The notes: generated by a model not told the origin, from the letters alone. Shown: positions 34,171 through 47,459, counted from the stretch's first letter. The stretch: 64,000 bases of DNA from Tillandsia leiboldiana (GCA_029204045.2 CM055077.1:15328584-15392583); one strand, 5' to 3'. Program-made: numbers and translations.

Positions 34171-37100
34171 GAGTTTGCAAAACAGGCGTAACAGACCGCC
34201 ACACATATAGGAAACTCTCTATTCCGCGAACAGAGACTCCCCTATATATGCACGGCTAGGCTAGTAATCAGCGACAGATATCTCAGTACAACTACTAATC
34301 TATTCAGCAGGAATAATTAGAATTAAGTTATTACATCATCAGTTTTAAATGTCTAAATCAAGATAAGCTGGAATGAAATGCGGAAAGTAAATGTCTGCAA
34401 AAGTCATCAATGTGTAATGCTCATGGGGACAGCTCTATCGTAATCGGCTCACTGGATCGTCCCGACATCTCACCACCCGACGGACCTGCAACAGTCACCC
34501 GAGGGTGTGAGATACACCGGAGTGCATCCCAGTGGGCACGACGAGCCGAGAAATAGCTAATCGTACCTACTGGGTACTAAAATCTGCGGATAGTAAAGAT
34601 CTGTAGGAAAAGCTGGAAACATAGATGTCTACTAATAATCAGAAATAAAACTGCAGGTAAGAATGCTGAACAATCAGGGTATCTCAGAAATAACTATCAT
34701 GGAAACTGTAGAGCATGCAGGCCGGAAATCAAAGTCAACTACAAGGATCATGTATAAAGAACTGCAAGAGATACAATGATACAAGCATGTCTACAGATAA
34801 TAGTGCTGGAACAACTGAGCAACTGTACGAGTAAAAGTAATGCGTCAAAGGTAGAAAACCAAATAACCACTCATGTGCCAATATTGGTCTCAGAGAACCT
34901 CAGGCAATGCCACTGTTCGGCACCTTTTTCGGCTGACATAACCTTGTCGAGGGCTCACGGGTCTATCATCAGACCACTTTACCGGTAAAGAACAATCTCC
35001 ACGGGGAGCTACCCCGGCCATGTTCGTGAAGTACAGCAGTGCATGGCAAATCATAATGATCAATCTCACGGTCTAGTGACCGGGTAGTCGGCAACATGCC
35101 GAGATCCCAACAGGGAATCATCTGTCTATATCTATCCATCGGAATCAATCAATCATGCATATCGAGTAGTGTCTATCAATCAGGATCAATCAATCATGCA
35201 TATCAATAATATCTCGAATAACATCTCAATGACAGGAATCAACAGGTGTCATCTAATCATGCAAATCTATATATATCAATCAATCAGGATCAGTCAGGAA
35301 TAATCAGGGATCATGTAGATAATAATCGGCTGACAGGAATCAACAAGTGTCATCAAATCATGTAGATCTATATACTGAAAAAGCTGATGAACAGATATGT
35401 ATATGGTATGTCTCATGAAGATCAAGGTCTATCAGAAATATAAAAACTGATAAACAGGTACGTAAGATATGTCTCACGTAGATCAAGATCTATCAGGACT
35501 AATCATAGGGCATGTCAATACAATCATCAAGGCTCATCTAGATAAAATCAGCAGGTATATATGATGAGTCTAAAAGAATCAATGTCTATCAGGGGATCAT
35601 GTGATATATATTCAGTCATCATAGGTCGTATCGGTATAATTCGCAGGCTGATCAAAAAAAAAGGGTGTCCGACTGGACTAAAGCAACCAGAGGGCCGAAT
35701 AGATCAAGCCCGGACCGAAGCTAACCCACCTGGATGAAGGCAGACCCTCGAACTCCCGCACAGCTACTGGGAGGCTGGTGCTGAACAACTGGGCCCTGTA
35801 TCAGTAAATGTAATCAGTAGTAGACTCGCACAACCCATCCCGACGACGCTACACTAACGGAAAACTTAAACGGGTCAAATCGGTCGGTTTATCGATCAAA
35901 ATCTGATTCCTGGTCAACGAGGACCTTCGGAACCCTAACAAAATGGCTAGCAGGTGTATATATACTGTTTAAAGACAGCTATCAAGTCCAATTTACAATT
36001 TGATCTATAATAATTCTTAATTTTCATAATTCGTTAATTTAATTGCCCGTTTCGGCTCGTTCTAGCAATCCGGGAGTCCAAACGTAAATCTGTAAATTCC
36101 AGGGTGTTCGTTATGACGAGACGAAGCCCGTGCTCACAAGAATTGGGCTGAGACCAAGCCCGATACAAAGTTGGCCCATAATGTTCTAAGGTCCAATTTA
36201 CAACTTTGATAAAACTCAATATACACATGATCTAGATATGATCTAACTTGAGCATGAAGTGCTGTCATGACAGAGGAGTAGTGTGCTCACCTGAGGAGCA
36301 CCGGAAACCCGCCGGAACAGTGGCCGGAGCAACACCCAAGATTGGCCAAGGCTCGGGTTAGGGTGATCTTGCAGCAACTTGGGTTCTTCTCTGTATCCAA
36401 GGTGAGCACTAGCTAGGAGGGGTCCCCAGAAGACCTCGGGTGTAGTCCGGGTCGGCCGGCGGCGGCCGGAGGCGGCGGCGGCCGGAGGCGAGCCCGAGAT
36501 GGTGTTCTCGGGTGCAAGCTTTGGAGGCTAATAACAGGGGGTCTCTCGGCCCAAAGAAAAATGATGGAGGTTAATAAGGGGTTGCTAGGACCTTACCTGG
36601 GTGGTTGCCGGAGTCCCGGAGCGCCGGGGATCGCCGGAGCCCGAGCTTGAAGGCAATTCGGGTGCAACTCTACAAGTACAAAACCCGACGTTACAACTTG
36701 CATGCAACCAGATGGGGAGGCTTCGCCTTCTTGTTCTGATTTGAACGCCCATCGCCGTTTCCAGGATGTGCCCTTTTCTTGCCCTTGTCCTTATCCTTGT
36801 CCCCACTAGCAATAATAACTCGTTAGGCCCAAACCACAGCCCAAAATGCTTAAGCCCAGTTATTATTACTAGTGTCCAAGTCTCATATAAATCCAATCAC
36901 AATTCCATCCACATCCGATGTGGGACTATTGGGGGCGTCACAGACTCCACCCGTTTAGGCCTGACGTCCTCGTCAGCCCAAACACACACACAGCAGCCCA
37001 AGATCACCAGGCGATGTGAGACTCGTCTCGCTAGTCCTGTCATCTAGACCCAGACTCAGCCGAGACTCGCCACACACTTCCGGCTGGTTATTGGCTCTGA

Positions 37101-37261
37101 TACCAAATGTAACGACCCGGCCCACTAGCAATAATAACTCGTTAGGCCCAAACCACAGCCCAAAATGCTTAAGCCCAGTTATTATTACTAGTGTCCAAGT
37201 CTCATATAAATCCAATCACAATTCCATCCACATCCGATGTGGGACTATTGGGGGCGTCACA
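33971..37261 (-). mobile_element. 3.29-kb insertion bounded by TG...CA and GGGAC duplication
   Basis: Direct repeats GGGAC (33966-33970, 37262-37266) flank sequence beginning TGTCACGCCCCGAG and ending GGGGCGTCACA, and removing it restores collinearity with the LTR at 8992-12290. The first 122 bp (33971-34092, with a poly-T run) are tandemly duplicated (34093 onward). The last 476 bp are a TRIM-like unit. The middle is non-coding and looks like an inverted-orientation LTR. The two ends do not obviously belong to the same LTR, so the insertion is composite. Confidence 0.7.
36786..37261 (-). mobile_element. TRIM-like unit with two LTRs of about 154 bp
   Basis: Terminal copies at about 36786-36942 and 37108-37261 both run from CCCACTAGCAATAATAACTC to GGGGGCGTCACA. 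The interior holds the minus-strand primer site TTGGTATCAGAGCC (37091-37104, read in reverse) and blocks shared with the TRIMs at 9397 and 60692 (AGGCGATGTGAGACTCGTCT). The first 20 bp of the left copy are diverged. It is a different subfamily from the 576-bp TRIMs. Confidence 0.8.
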
Positions 37262-37973
37262 GGGACACCCTACGTAAATCCTGCCTGGTGTGGATAATGG
37301 TAGTAGGTGGGTGCAGGTTCGACTGGACCCTATGAGGCAGTCGTTGTGATTGAGTTTTCATTAGCACCTCGTGAGCGAGTGGTTGCATTACTTGTATCCC
37401 ATTATTCTTTGAGTATAGTAGATAGAGGCATGATAGCTGTAAATTTTTTACCAGCTTTCATATCAGTTTTCTCACTTATTAGTGTTATCTTGCCTCTAGT
37501 AGACTTAGTGGGCCGACCGTTGGTCTTGGAAACGGTACCCACTGAGAACTACTTGTTGATGTAGTTCTCACACTCGTTGTGGTGACTTTTTTTTGTAGAG
37601 ACTCCTTCTTCAGTCCCTGCACCGGCTTGTCCGTCGGATCGAGTTAAGGGAGTCGCGAGCTAGATCCCTATCCGTGCTGTATTTTTTGTGAGATAGATGT
37701 ACCTACCCGGGTGGGTTTATCCTGTACACTGATTGTATTATTATTTTAGTTTCCTCTTTTGTGAGTTGATAGATGTTGTATTTGAGGTTTTTGGATATAT
37801 ATAGTGGTACAGTGGATTTGAGGTTTATTTAGCAGCTTTTTATTTCAGCTCTGATATCTATTAGTTGCTAGACTATCTTTTGCATGTTTGACGCTTCGCC
37901 TATGCAGGGCTTCCCGTATGGGTGGCAGATTTGTTAGCGAGCCTGGTAGTAGTTTTGACCCCGAAGCGTGACA

Positions 37974-39238
37974 AGGCAAGATCGACACTCCTCATCAATG
38001 TAAATACTGCGACTAGGCATCTCTACCCAGTACCTATTCTTAACAGGCTGGATTGGAATCCCATGAGTGGTGACAAACCGTGTCGAGATAAACGAGTGTG
38101 AATCCCCAGTGTCGAATAAAGTTTTAGCAATTCTACCAAAAACTGTAGTACCTGCCAGATTATCCTCCGGTGGGTTCTCCTATTGGGTTATGGCATAGAC
38201 CCGTCCTCCTGCCGTCTGTCGCACCCCCTCAGACTGACAGGAATTGGTGGGGCGCCCGGACGAAGCTGTGGCAAATGCATTGCCCTGTCGTTGATGTGGA
38301 GCAGTAGGAGCTGAGGCTATGGAATGCACCGGTCCAACACCCTGAGGGCAATTGGGCTGGATATGCCCCAACTGCCCACACCTATAGCAGCGACCGTGGC
38401 GATGATGGCAAGTATTCGCTCGATGCGGTCGTCCACAGAAAATGCAAGGTCACCCACCCTGCTGCTGGCTACCTGTTGGAGCGCTCATAGCCTAATCCTG
38501 GGATCAGGGATATTTGGGTGGCTTCTTGTTGTTCGAGAAACCACCCTATTCCCAGAAAAAGACCGCTTCGTCTCCTTACCCTTGTTGAAAGCTTCCCGCT
38601 CAGCGCGGGCTACCTCGGCGTTGCTTTGGATAGATAGAGCTCTCTCTACACAGTCATCGAAGGTAGTCACTCGAAGAGAGTATAACAGTCGTCAAATATC
38701 GGGTCGCAGACCCTATGAGAAAAGCCTGATCTTGTGACTCTCACTCCGAACAGCCTGAGGGACCAAACCCACAATACGGGAAAACTCTCGTTCATACTCT
38801 CGCATTGTTCGATTTCCTTATTGAAGCCTCCCTAAGTCCGGTTCGAGACTCTCCATGGTGTTGTCCTTGAAGCAGCGATCGAGCAACACCTCTTTGAATT
38901 CCCGCCAGGAGGGATATGGCATCATTTCGTAACGGTCCTTCAAAAGTCCCGCCCACCAACTATTTGCCTCACCGTCCAGGCAATGAGTGGCGAAGGGAAC
39001 TTTATCACGCTCCTCCATGTATAAATCTCGAAACAGTTTCTCCGAGTGCACGACCCTGTTTCTCTACTGCCCATAGGTCGTCGATGTCTCCGTCAAAGCT
39101 CGGTGGTTTGAATTTATTGAACTCCACTAGCGTAGCCTTAGCTCAGGTCCGCTCCGCCTGGACTGCTTCGTCAGCGGTGACGAGAGTCGTAGTTCAAGAG
39201 GGGAGTGAAGCCATCTTGGTGGCTGCGACTACAAGATC
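37974..39238 (-). pseudogene. Ty3/gypsy gag and protease, decayed (copy 1)
   Basis: Minus-strand order is capsid (VPFATHCLDGEANSWWAGLL, then REFKEVLLDRCF), then REYEREFSRIVGLVPQAV, a CCHC knuckle (CYRCGQLGHIQPNC), and a protease segment with LFDTGDSHSFIS carrying the DTG motif, continuing to YWVEMPS. The frame is broken by TAA, TAG and TGA codons at places where CAA, CAG and CGA are expected (about 38710-38820), the pattern left by cytosine deamination in methylated DNA. The gene is cut at 37973 by the LTR end and at 39238 by insertion of the large retrotransposon; its N-terminal part resumes at 57704. Confidence 0.9.
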
Positions 39239-42200
39239 TGTCACGACCCGGGACCGACAATTTGTACGGTTCGGGCACGCCGACAGACCCGCCAATCGGG
39301 CACGACCTCACGCTACCCGAAAGGAACGGTAACATCCATCTCGAATCAAAACAATGTGCATGATGAGATATAATATCAGAGTAAGATCATTACTAATTTA
39401 AACTTTCATTCAATAATAAACAGTTAAAGCCGATATGAAAGCATGATAAGAATGAACCATAATAAACTTTATTACATTTTACATCTCTCAACTTGCAAAT
39501 AAGTTATTACAATTCTTTTACATCATTTCCTCACCATACAAGGTTCACTCAAAAAATATAAAAATGGGATACCTCTGCTAGACCCTCTAGGTCTCTATGC
39601 TACTGGGCCCTTGCCCCTGACGTATACCTCGCCGTCTGCCTCTGAACCGTCGCGATCGCTGCATCCATACCTGAACCTGTGGGGGGGGGGGGTGCACCCA
39701 AGGGGTGTGAGAACTCCTGACAGAGTTCCCAGTGGGTTCAACCACCGAGAAAAAGTGTCCTACACCACTTGGTCCAATGGAAGCAATAATAATAGTGCTA
39801 GAAAACTAAAATCCTCAATATCAAAATGCAGCTATGCAATATACATGATCACTACACTATCTGTGTGTACTCATCGTCCCAGCACTACTCTGTCTAGCCA
39901 CACTAGGCTGCTAAGCACCAACTCGGCCACTATGCCGCTGTACACAGGGTTAAACTAACCCGGCCACCTTGGCCACTCTAATTTCTCTTTATTCTTTAAG
40001 TTCTGGTGCTTTAGTTCAAGTTAACCCTCAGAAACTCTTATCCCACGGGCCTGAGCCCGGTAGTCCTGCTACCATCAGATAAGATTCCAAGGTTGCCGAT
40101 AACACCCGCGAGTGTTACCCCGTCCTACGAAGTAAATGTGTTCTTCGGGCCACCAGCTATCGGAGAGGGGGCTGCCCTTTACGTCCGATCCAGGTGCGCC
40201 CGGGGAGAGGGCAAGCCCTTTACGTCCCACAGAACCACATTTCAACCTTCGAAGGACGCCCGTTTTATTATCTTTTCTTATCTTTCATTTCTTTTCCTCT
40301 GGACACTCAGCCCTTTTCTGCACTTTATGCATTTGTCTTTACTCTTACTTTTAAGCACTTGCTTTTCTTTTCTTTCTCACTCGAGCCTTCCGCTCACATT
40401 GCCACTGGCAATTACTATCACTCTTTCCTTTGAGCATTTAGCTATTTGCTTTCACTTTAAGCCTTCCGAAAGTACCTCGTCCGACGGGTCACTGCCCAGG
40501 GAGTCCTGCTCTACTTGACGAGTCTCAAATTCGAAGGCGCCATTTACATTCTCTTTATGCTCTTAGCCACTTTTAGCTTGCTTTTAACTTGAAGCCTTTC
40601 GAAAGTACCTCGTCCGACGGGCCACTGCCCAGGGAGTCCTGCTCCGCTTGACGAGTCTCAAATTCGAAGGTGCCATTTACATTTTCTTTATCTTTAAGCA
40701 ATTTGCTTGTCTTACTTATTAACCAAGTTTTAGCTCTATCTTGAGCGATTTGCTTGTCTTGCTTATTAACCAAGTTTTTCATCCCTTACCCTAGGTCTCG
40801 CCTCACGGGTAACTAGAGGGTCTCCTGGACTCTTTAAACATTTCTCTTTCATTTTATTTAACTTCCAATTGAGGTTGAAGTTATTGTCCATTTGCCCAGA
40901 CACCCTATGACTCTCTAGGGTTATATTTGTTTGATTCTTTAACTTTGGGATCCTGTCCCACTTTCCTGATTCATCACTGAATCCTAGAGTTAACTCAACT
41001 CTATTTTCCCGTTTCCCTTTTAACTTAGAGTTACACTGACTCTAATTCCCTGATCCACTTTTATCTTAGAGTTACACTGACTCTAATTTCTGTCTGTGAG
41101 TTTAACTCCTCTAGATCACCTTAGGTTCTCTTTACCTAAGTTCGATGTCATACTCATCCTAGAGTCCTTGACTCTATGTTGATCACTCTATCCAGTGTCC
41201 TTAGGTTAATACCTAAGACAATGCCACTCGTCCAACCCTAGGATAATCTCCTAAGTTTTGTTGTCACTCAGTGAACCCTGAAACTAGGTTTTCTCCTAGT
41301 CTTACTACCAACATGTTCACTTTCCTTATGTCACATGATTCCTAGGGTTATACCCTAACATGATCACAATCATCAATGGCTAATTACTTTCATGCATGCA
41401 ATTATTTTCATCTCATTTATAAAATAGTATCTACCTCTAAGCATGCATCTTTATCATATATCTTTGGCAACCAGCAGTTGCACTTTTCATCTGTGTCCTT
41501 TTACACATGCCCATTTAATCCTCTATCACTGGCAACCAACAGTTGCACTTTCCATCTGTATCCATTTACACAGGCAATCATAATCATAATTACCTAACGC
41601 CTCTAACAGGCTACTATCATGCTTCGAATCGAAAAGCAAAGGAGCAAGGGGAGAGATCACCCAATTTCGGCAGAATTTCCCACCTTGTAGTGTCCCCGAT
41701 TTCCCTTCATATCTCCACACTTTATCACTATTCCTCCAATTGCTTGTAGACACTTGCAATTGGCCTCCACGCGGCTCCACTTGGTACCTCGAGCTTGCAC
41801 GCAAAACGAAGCATGCTTCTCTTAAGGTTGCGCGCAAAACGATGCGCGCCCTCTCTAGCCCTGCACGCAAAACGGTGCACACTATTAGTGACGGCAGGCT
41901 AAACGGTGCGCGACAACACAACCTGCACGCAAAACGGAGCACGTACCCCGTATTGGCACGCAAAACGGTGCATGCTCCACTGTAGGGTTGCATGCAAAAC
42001 GGTGCACCTTCATCCAGTCCTGTACGTAAAACGAGATGTATGATTAGAACCTGCACGCAAAACGGTGCGCAATAACATGAACTGCACGCGAAACGATGCA
42101 CGTACCTCGAGACTGCACGCAAAACGGTGCACATTTCTGTTCCAACTTTGCACGTAAAACGGTGCGCGCCTTTCGAGTTTGCACCCAAAACTGTGCGCGT

Positions 42201-42840
42201 TCATCGAGTCCGCACGCAAAACGGTGCATGTCCTTTGCGAGTTTGCACGCAAAACGAGGCGCGCCCAAAACGCCCGCAAAACTCGAGCAGTAAAACGGCA
42301 CAGTAAAACTTGGTCCCTAACACGCATGTAGGCATGGGAGTCAAATCCAAAATCCAAAAGCAAACCTTAAAACTGTGCCAAAAATACCGCAAAACGACAT
42401 ACGGGGCCTACCTCGACAATGCCGTGTCGTCTATCGCGTCCATCAGCCTCTTTGGAGCACCTTGCGCGCTCCACGGAGTCCACGGCGCGCTCGTGCGCCC
42501 TCGAGAACCCCGGCGAAAATCGCCCTCCTCCCCTCTCCGCGCGCTCGGGTGAAGCCAGAAAGGGAAAAAGGAGGAAAAGGAGTCGTTTCGGGCCTTTATA
42601 GGCCGTTTCCGAACTTTCGGGCGCACCTTTCGGGCGCCCGAAATCTTTCGGGCGGCTACAGTAAAAGCCCCCGCCGCGGTCCACGAGTCCACGCCGCGCC
42701 ACCTCAGCGCCACGTCACCATGCTCGGCCAATCATGGAATGACACGTGTCCCTGGACCCGTGCACCGCGACCAACAAAATGTGGCGGCCAATGGTTGGCC
42801 GCCACGTGGACCGCACTACCGCCTGCTCTGACGCCCGCCG
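39239..42840 (-). repeat. Large LTR, copy 1, truncated on the right
   Basis: On the plus strand starts TGTCACGACCCGG after AGATC (39234-39238) and stops within the promoter region (CGCCCGCCGCAG), where the duplicated gag copy begins. It carries a 125-bp direct duplication (about 40465-40690), GAGTTACACTGACTCTAATT repeats (41028-41085), and the GCACGCAAAACGGTGCA array (41790-42290). Confidence 0.9.
41790..42300. repeat. Array of about 17 GCACGCAAAACGGTGCA units in LTR (also at 46570, 49030, 55670)
   Basis: A partly palindromic 17-base core recurs every 25-40 bases with variable spacers. Equivalent arrays lie at about 46570-47070, 49030-49530 and 55670-56170 in the other LTR copies. The array keeps long minus-strand frames open (for example 48760-49626, 55402-56268), which read as repeated VLRA/FACR strings. 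I treat these as repeat artefacts. Confidence 0.88.
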
Positions 42841-42855
42841 CAGTGTCGAGATAAA

Positions 42856-44016
42856 CCGTGTCGAGATAAACGAGTGTGAATCCCCAGTGTCGAATAAAGT
42901 TTTAGCAATTCTACCAAAAACTGTAGTACCTGCCAGATTATCCTCCGGTGGGTTCTCCTATTGGGTCATGGCATAGACCCGTCCTCCTGCCGTCTGTCGC
43001 ACCCCCTCACACTGACAGGAATTGGTGGGGCGCCCGGACGAAGCTGTGGCAAATGCATTGCCCTGTCGTTGATGTGGAGCAGTAGGAGCTGAGGCTATGG
43101 AATGCACCGGTCCAACACCCTGAGGGCAATTGGGCTGGATATGCCCCAACTGCCCACACCTATAGCAGCGACCGTGGCGATGATGGCAAGTATTCGCTCG
43201 ATGCGGTCGTCCACAGAAAATGCAAGGTCACCCACCCTGCTGCTGGCTACCTGTTGGAGCGCTCATAGCCTAATCCTGGGATCAGGGATATTTGGGTGGC
43301 TTCTTGTTGTTCGAGAAACCACCCTATTCCCAGAAAAAGACCGCTTCGTCTCCTTACCCTTGTTGAAAGCTTCCCGCTCAGCGCGGGCTACCTCGGCGTT
43401 GCTTTGGATAGATAGAGCTCTCTCTACACAGTCATCGAAGGTAGTCACCCGAAGAGAGTATAACAGTCGTCAAATATCGGGTCGCAGACCCTATGAGAAA
43501 AGCCTGATCTTGTGACTCTCACTCCGAACAGCCTGAGGGACCAAACCCACAATACGGGAAAACTCTCGTTCATACTCTCGCACTGTTCGATTTCCTTATT
43601 GAAGCCTCCCTAAGTCCGGTTCGAGACTCTCCATGGTGTTGTCCTTGAAGCAGCGATCGAGCAACACCTCTTTGAATTCCCGCCAGGAGGGATATGGCAT
43701 CATTTCGTAACGGTCCTTCAAAAGTCCCGCCCACCAACTATTTGCCTCACCGTCCAGGCAATGAGTGGCGAAGGGAACTTTATCACGCTCCTCCATGTAT
43801 AAATCTCGAAACAGTTTCTCCGAGTGCACGACCCTGTTTCTCTACTGCCCATAGGTCGTCGATGTCTCCGTCAAAGCTCGGTGGTTTGAATTTATTGAAC
43901 TCCACTAGCGTAGCCTTAGCTCAGGTCCGCTCCGCCTGGACTGCTTCGTCAGCGGTGACGAGAGTCGTAGTTCAAGAGGGGAGTGAAGCCATCTTGGTGG
44001 CTGCGACTACAAGATC
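42856..44016 (-). pseudogene. Ty3/gypsy gag and protease, decayed (copy 2)
   Basis: A near-identical duplicate of 38079-39238, sharing the same stop codons, so the decay predates the duplication. It also ends at AGATC (44012-44016) followed by an LTR start. Confidence 0.92.
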
Positions 44017-47000
44017 TGTCACGACCCGGGACCGACAATTTGTACGGTTCGGGCACGCCGACAGACCCGCCAATCGGGCACGACCTCACGCTACCCGAAA
44101 GGAACGGTAACATCCATCTCGAATCAAAACAATGTGCATGATGAGATATAATATCAGAGTAAGATCATTACTAATTTAAACTTTCATTCAATAATAAACA
44201 GTTAAAGCCGATATGAAAGCATGATAAGAATGAACCATAATAAACTTTATTACATTTTACATCTCTCAACTTGCAAATAAGTTATTACAATTCTTTTACA
44301 TCATTTCCTCACCATACAAGGTTCACTCAAGAAATATAAAAATGGGATACCTCTGCTAGACCCTCTAGGTCTCTATGCTACTGGGCCCTTGCCCCTGACG
44401 TATACCTCGCCGTCTGCCTCTGAACCGTCGCGATCGCTGCATCCATACCTGAACCTGTGGGGGGGGGTGCACCCAAGGGGTGTGAGAACTCCTGACAGAG
44501 TTCCCAGTGGGTTCAACCACCGAGAAAAAGTGTCCTACACCACTTGGTCCAATGGAAGCAATAATAATAGTGCTAGAAAACTAAAATCCTCAATATCAAA
44601 ATGCAGCTATGCAATATACATGATCACTACACTATCTGTGTGTACTCATCGTCCCAGCACTACTCTGTCTAGCCACACTAGGCTGCTAAGCACCAACTCG
44701 GCCACTATGCCGCTGTACACAGGGTTAAACTAACCCGACCACCTTGGCCACTCTAATTTCTCTTTATTCTTTAAGTTCTGGTGCTTTAGTTCAAGTTAAC
44801 CCTCAGAAACTCTTATCCCACGGGCCTGAGCCCGGTAGTCCTGCTACCATCAGATAAGATTCCAAGGTTGCCGATAACACCCGCGAGTGTTACCCCGTCC
44901 TACGAAGTAAATGTGTTCTTCGGGCCACCAGCTATCGGAGAGGGGGCTGCCCTTTACGTCCGATCCAGGTGCGCCCGGGGAGAGGGCAAGCCCTTTACGT
45001 CCCACAGAACCACATTTCAACCTTCGAAGGACGCCCGTTTTATTATCTTTTCTTATCTTTCATTTCTTTTCCTCTGGACACTCAGCCCTTTTCTGCACTT
45101 TATGCATTTGTCTTTACTCTTACTTTTAAGCACTTGCTTTTCTTTTCTTTCTCACTCGAGCCTTCCGCTCACATTGCCACTGGCAATTACTATCACTCTT
45201 TCCTTTGAGCATTTAGCTATTTGCTTTCACTTTAAGCCTTCCGAAAGTACCTCGTCCGACGGGTCACTGCCCAGGGAGTCCTGCTCTACTTGACGAGTCT
45301 CAAATTCGAAGGCGCCATTTACATTCTCTTTATGCTCTTAGCCACTTTTAGCTTGCTTTTAACTTGAAGCCTTTCGAAAGTACCTCGTCCGACGGGCCAC
45401 TGCCCAGGGAGTCCTGCTCCGCTTGACGAGTCTCAAATTCGAAGGTGCCATTTACATTTTCTTTATCTTTAAGCAATTTGCTTGTCTTACTTATTAACCA
45501 AGTTTTAGCTCTATCTTGAGCGATTTGCTTGTCTTGCTTATTAACCAAGTTTTTCATCCCTTACCCTAGGTCTCGCCTCACGGGTAACTAGAGGGTCTCC
45601 TGGACTCTTTAAACATTTCTCTTTCATTTTATTTAACTTCCAATTGAGGTTGAAGTTATTGTCCATTTGCCCAGACACCCTATGACTCTCTAGGGTTATA
45701 TTTGTTTGATTCTTTAACTTTGGGATCCTGTCCCACTTTCCTGATTCATCACTGAATCCTAGAGTTAACTCAACTCTATTTTCCCGTTTCCCTTTTAACT
45801 TAGAGTTACACTGACTCTAATTCCCTGATCCACTTTTATCTTAGAGTTACACTGACTCTAATTTCTGTCTGTGAGTTTAACTCCTCTAGATCACCTTAGG
45901 TTCTCTTTACCTAAGTTCGATGTCATACTCATCCTAGAGTCCTTGACTCTATGTTGATCACTCTATCCAGTGTCCTTAGGTTAATACCTAAGACAATGCC
46001 ACTCGTCCAACCCTAGGATAATCTCCTAAGTTTTGTTGTCACTCAGTGAACCCTGAAACTAGGTTTTCTCCTAGTCTTACTACCAACATGTTCACTTTCC
46101 TTATGTCACATGATTCCTAGGGTTATACCCTAACATGATCACAATCATCAATGGCTAATTACTTTCATGCATGCAATTATTTTCATCTCATTTATAAAAT
46201 AGTATCTACCTCTAAGCATGCATCTTTATCATATATCTTTGGCAACCAGCAGTTGCACTTTTCATCTGTGTCCTTTTACACATGCCCATTTAATCCTCTA
46301 TCACTGGCAACCAACAGTTGCACTTTCCATCTGTATCCATTTACACAGGCAATCATAATCATAATTACCTAACGCCTCTAACAGGCTACTATCATGCTTC
46401 GAATCGAAAAGCAAAGGAGCAAGGGGAGAGATCACCCAATTTCGGCAGAATTTCCCACCTTGTAGTGTCCCCGATTTCCCTTCATATCTCCACACTTTAT
46501 CACTATTCCTCCAATTGCTTGTAGACACTTGCAATTGGCCTCCACGCGGCTCCACTTGGTACCTCGAGCTTGCACGCAAAACGGAAGCATGCTTCTCTTA
46601 AGGTTGCGCGCAAAATGATGCGCGCCCTCTCTAGCCCTGCATGCACAAACGGTGCACACTATTAGTGACGGCACGCTAAACGGTGCGCGACAACACAACC
46701 TGCACGCAAAACGGAGCACGTACCCCGTATTGGCACGCAAAACTGGTGCATGCTCCACTGTAGGGTTGCACGCAAAACGGTGCACCTTCATCCAGTCCTG
46801 TACGTAAAACGAGATGCATGATTAGAACCTGCACGCAAAACGATGCGCAATAACATGAACTGCACGCGAAACGGTGCACGTACCTCGAGAATGCACGCAA
46901 AACGGTGCACATTTCTGTTCCAACTTTGCACGTAAAACGGTGCGCGCCTTTCGAGTTTGCACCCAAAACTAGTGCGCGTTCGTCGAGTCCGCACGCAAAA

Positions 47001-47459
47001 CGGTGCATGTCCTTTGCGAGTTTGCACGCAAAACGAGGCGCGCCCAAAACGCCCGCAAAACTCGAGCAGTAAAACGGCACAGTAAAACTTGGTCCCTAAC
47101 ACGCATGTAGGCATGGGAGTCAAATCCAAAATCCAAAAGGAAACCTTAAAACTGTGCCAAAAATACCGCAAAACGACATACGGGGCCTACCTCGATAATG
47201 CCGTGTCGTCCATCGCGTCCATCAGCCTCTTTGGAGCACCTTGCGCGCTCCACGGAGTCCACGGCGCGCTCGTGCGCCCTCGAAAACCCCGGCGAAAATC
47301 GCCCTCCTCCCCTCTCCGCGCGCTCGGGTGAAGCCAGAAAGGGAAAAAGGAGGAAAAGGAGTCGTTTCGGGCCTTTATAGGCCGTTTCCGAACTTTCGGG
47401 CGCACCTTTCGGGCGCCCGAAATCTTTCGGGCGGCTACAGTAAAAGCCCCCGCCGCGGT
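44017..47459 (-). repeat. Large LTR, copy 2, truncated on the right
   Basis: Same start and order as copy 1. It stops near CCGCCGCGGTC (47459), about 140 bases earlier in the LTR than copy 1, and joins copy 3. Small insertions in the periodic array break its long minus-strand frame. Confidence 0.9.

Larger units (their letters stand above)
33490..37973 (+). mobile_element. Truncated large LTR related to 8992-12290, with 3.3-kb insertion
   Basis: The parts 33490-33970 and 37262-37973 are collinear with the downstream half of the LTR at 8992-12290: shared blocks include CTAGCACCC, GAGTGCCGCTC, GTAGGTGGG, GACTGGACCCTATG, CCCACTGAGAACTAC and GGAGTCGCGAGCTAGATCCCTA. It ends GAAGCGTGACA at 37973, directly against the reverse-strand gag-protease sequence into which it seems to have inserted. 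The left end is not found. Confidence 0.75.
38079..47458. repeat. Tandem duplication, unit about 4.78 kb
   Basis: The segment from about 38079 to 42840 (gag-protease plus the first 3.6 kb of LTR) is repeated from about 42857 to 47458 at a constant offset of 4,778 bases, dropping to 4,775 after a G homopolymer (39680). Only scattered single-base differences are seen. The join at 42855 has a short duplicated microhomology, GTGTCGAGATAAAC. Confidence 0.93.
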
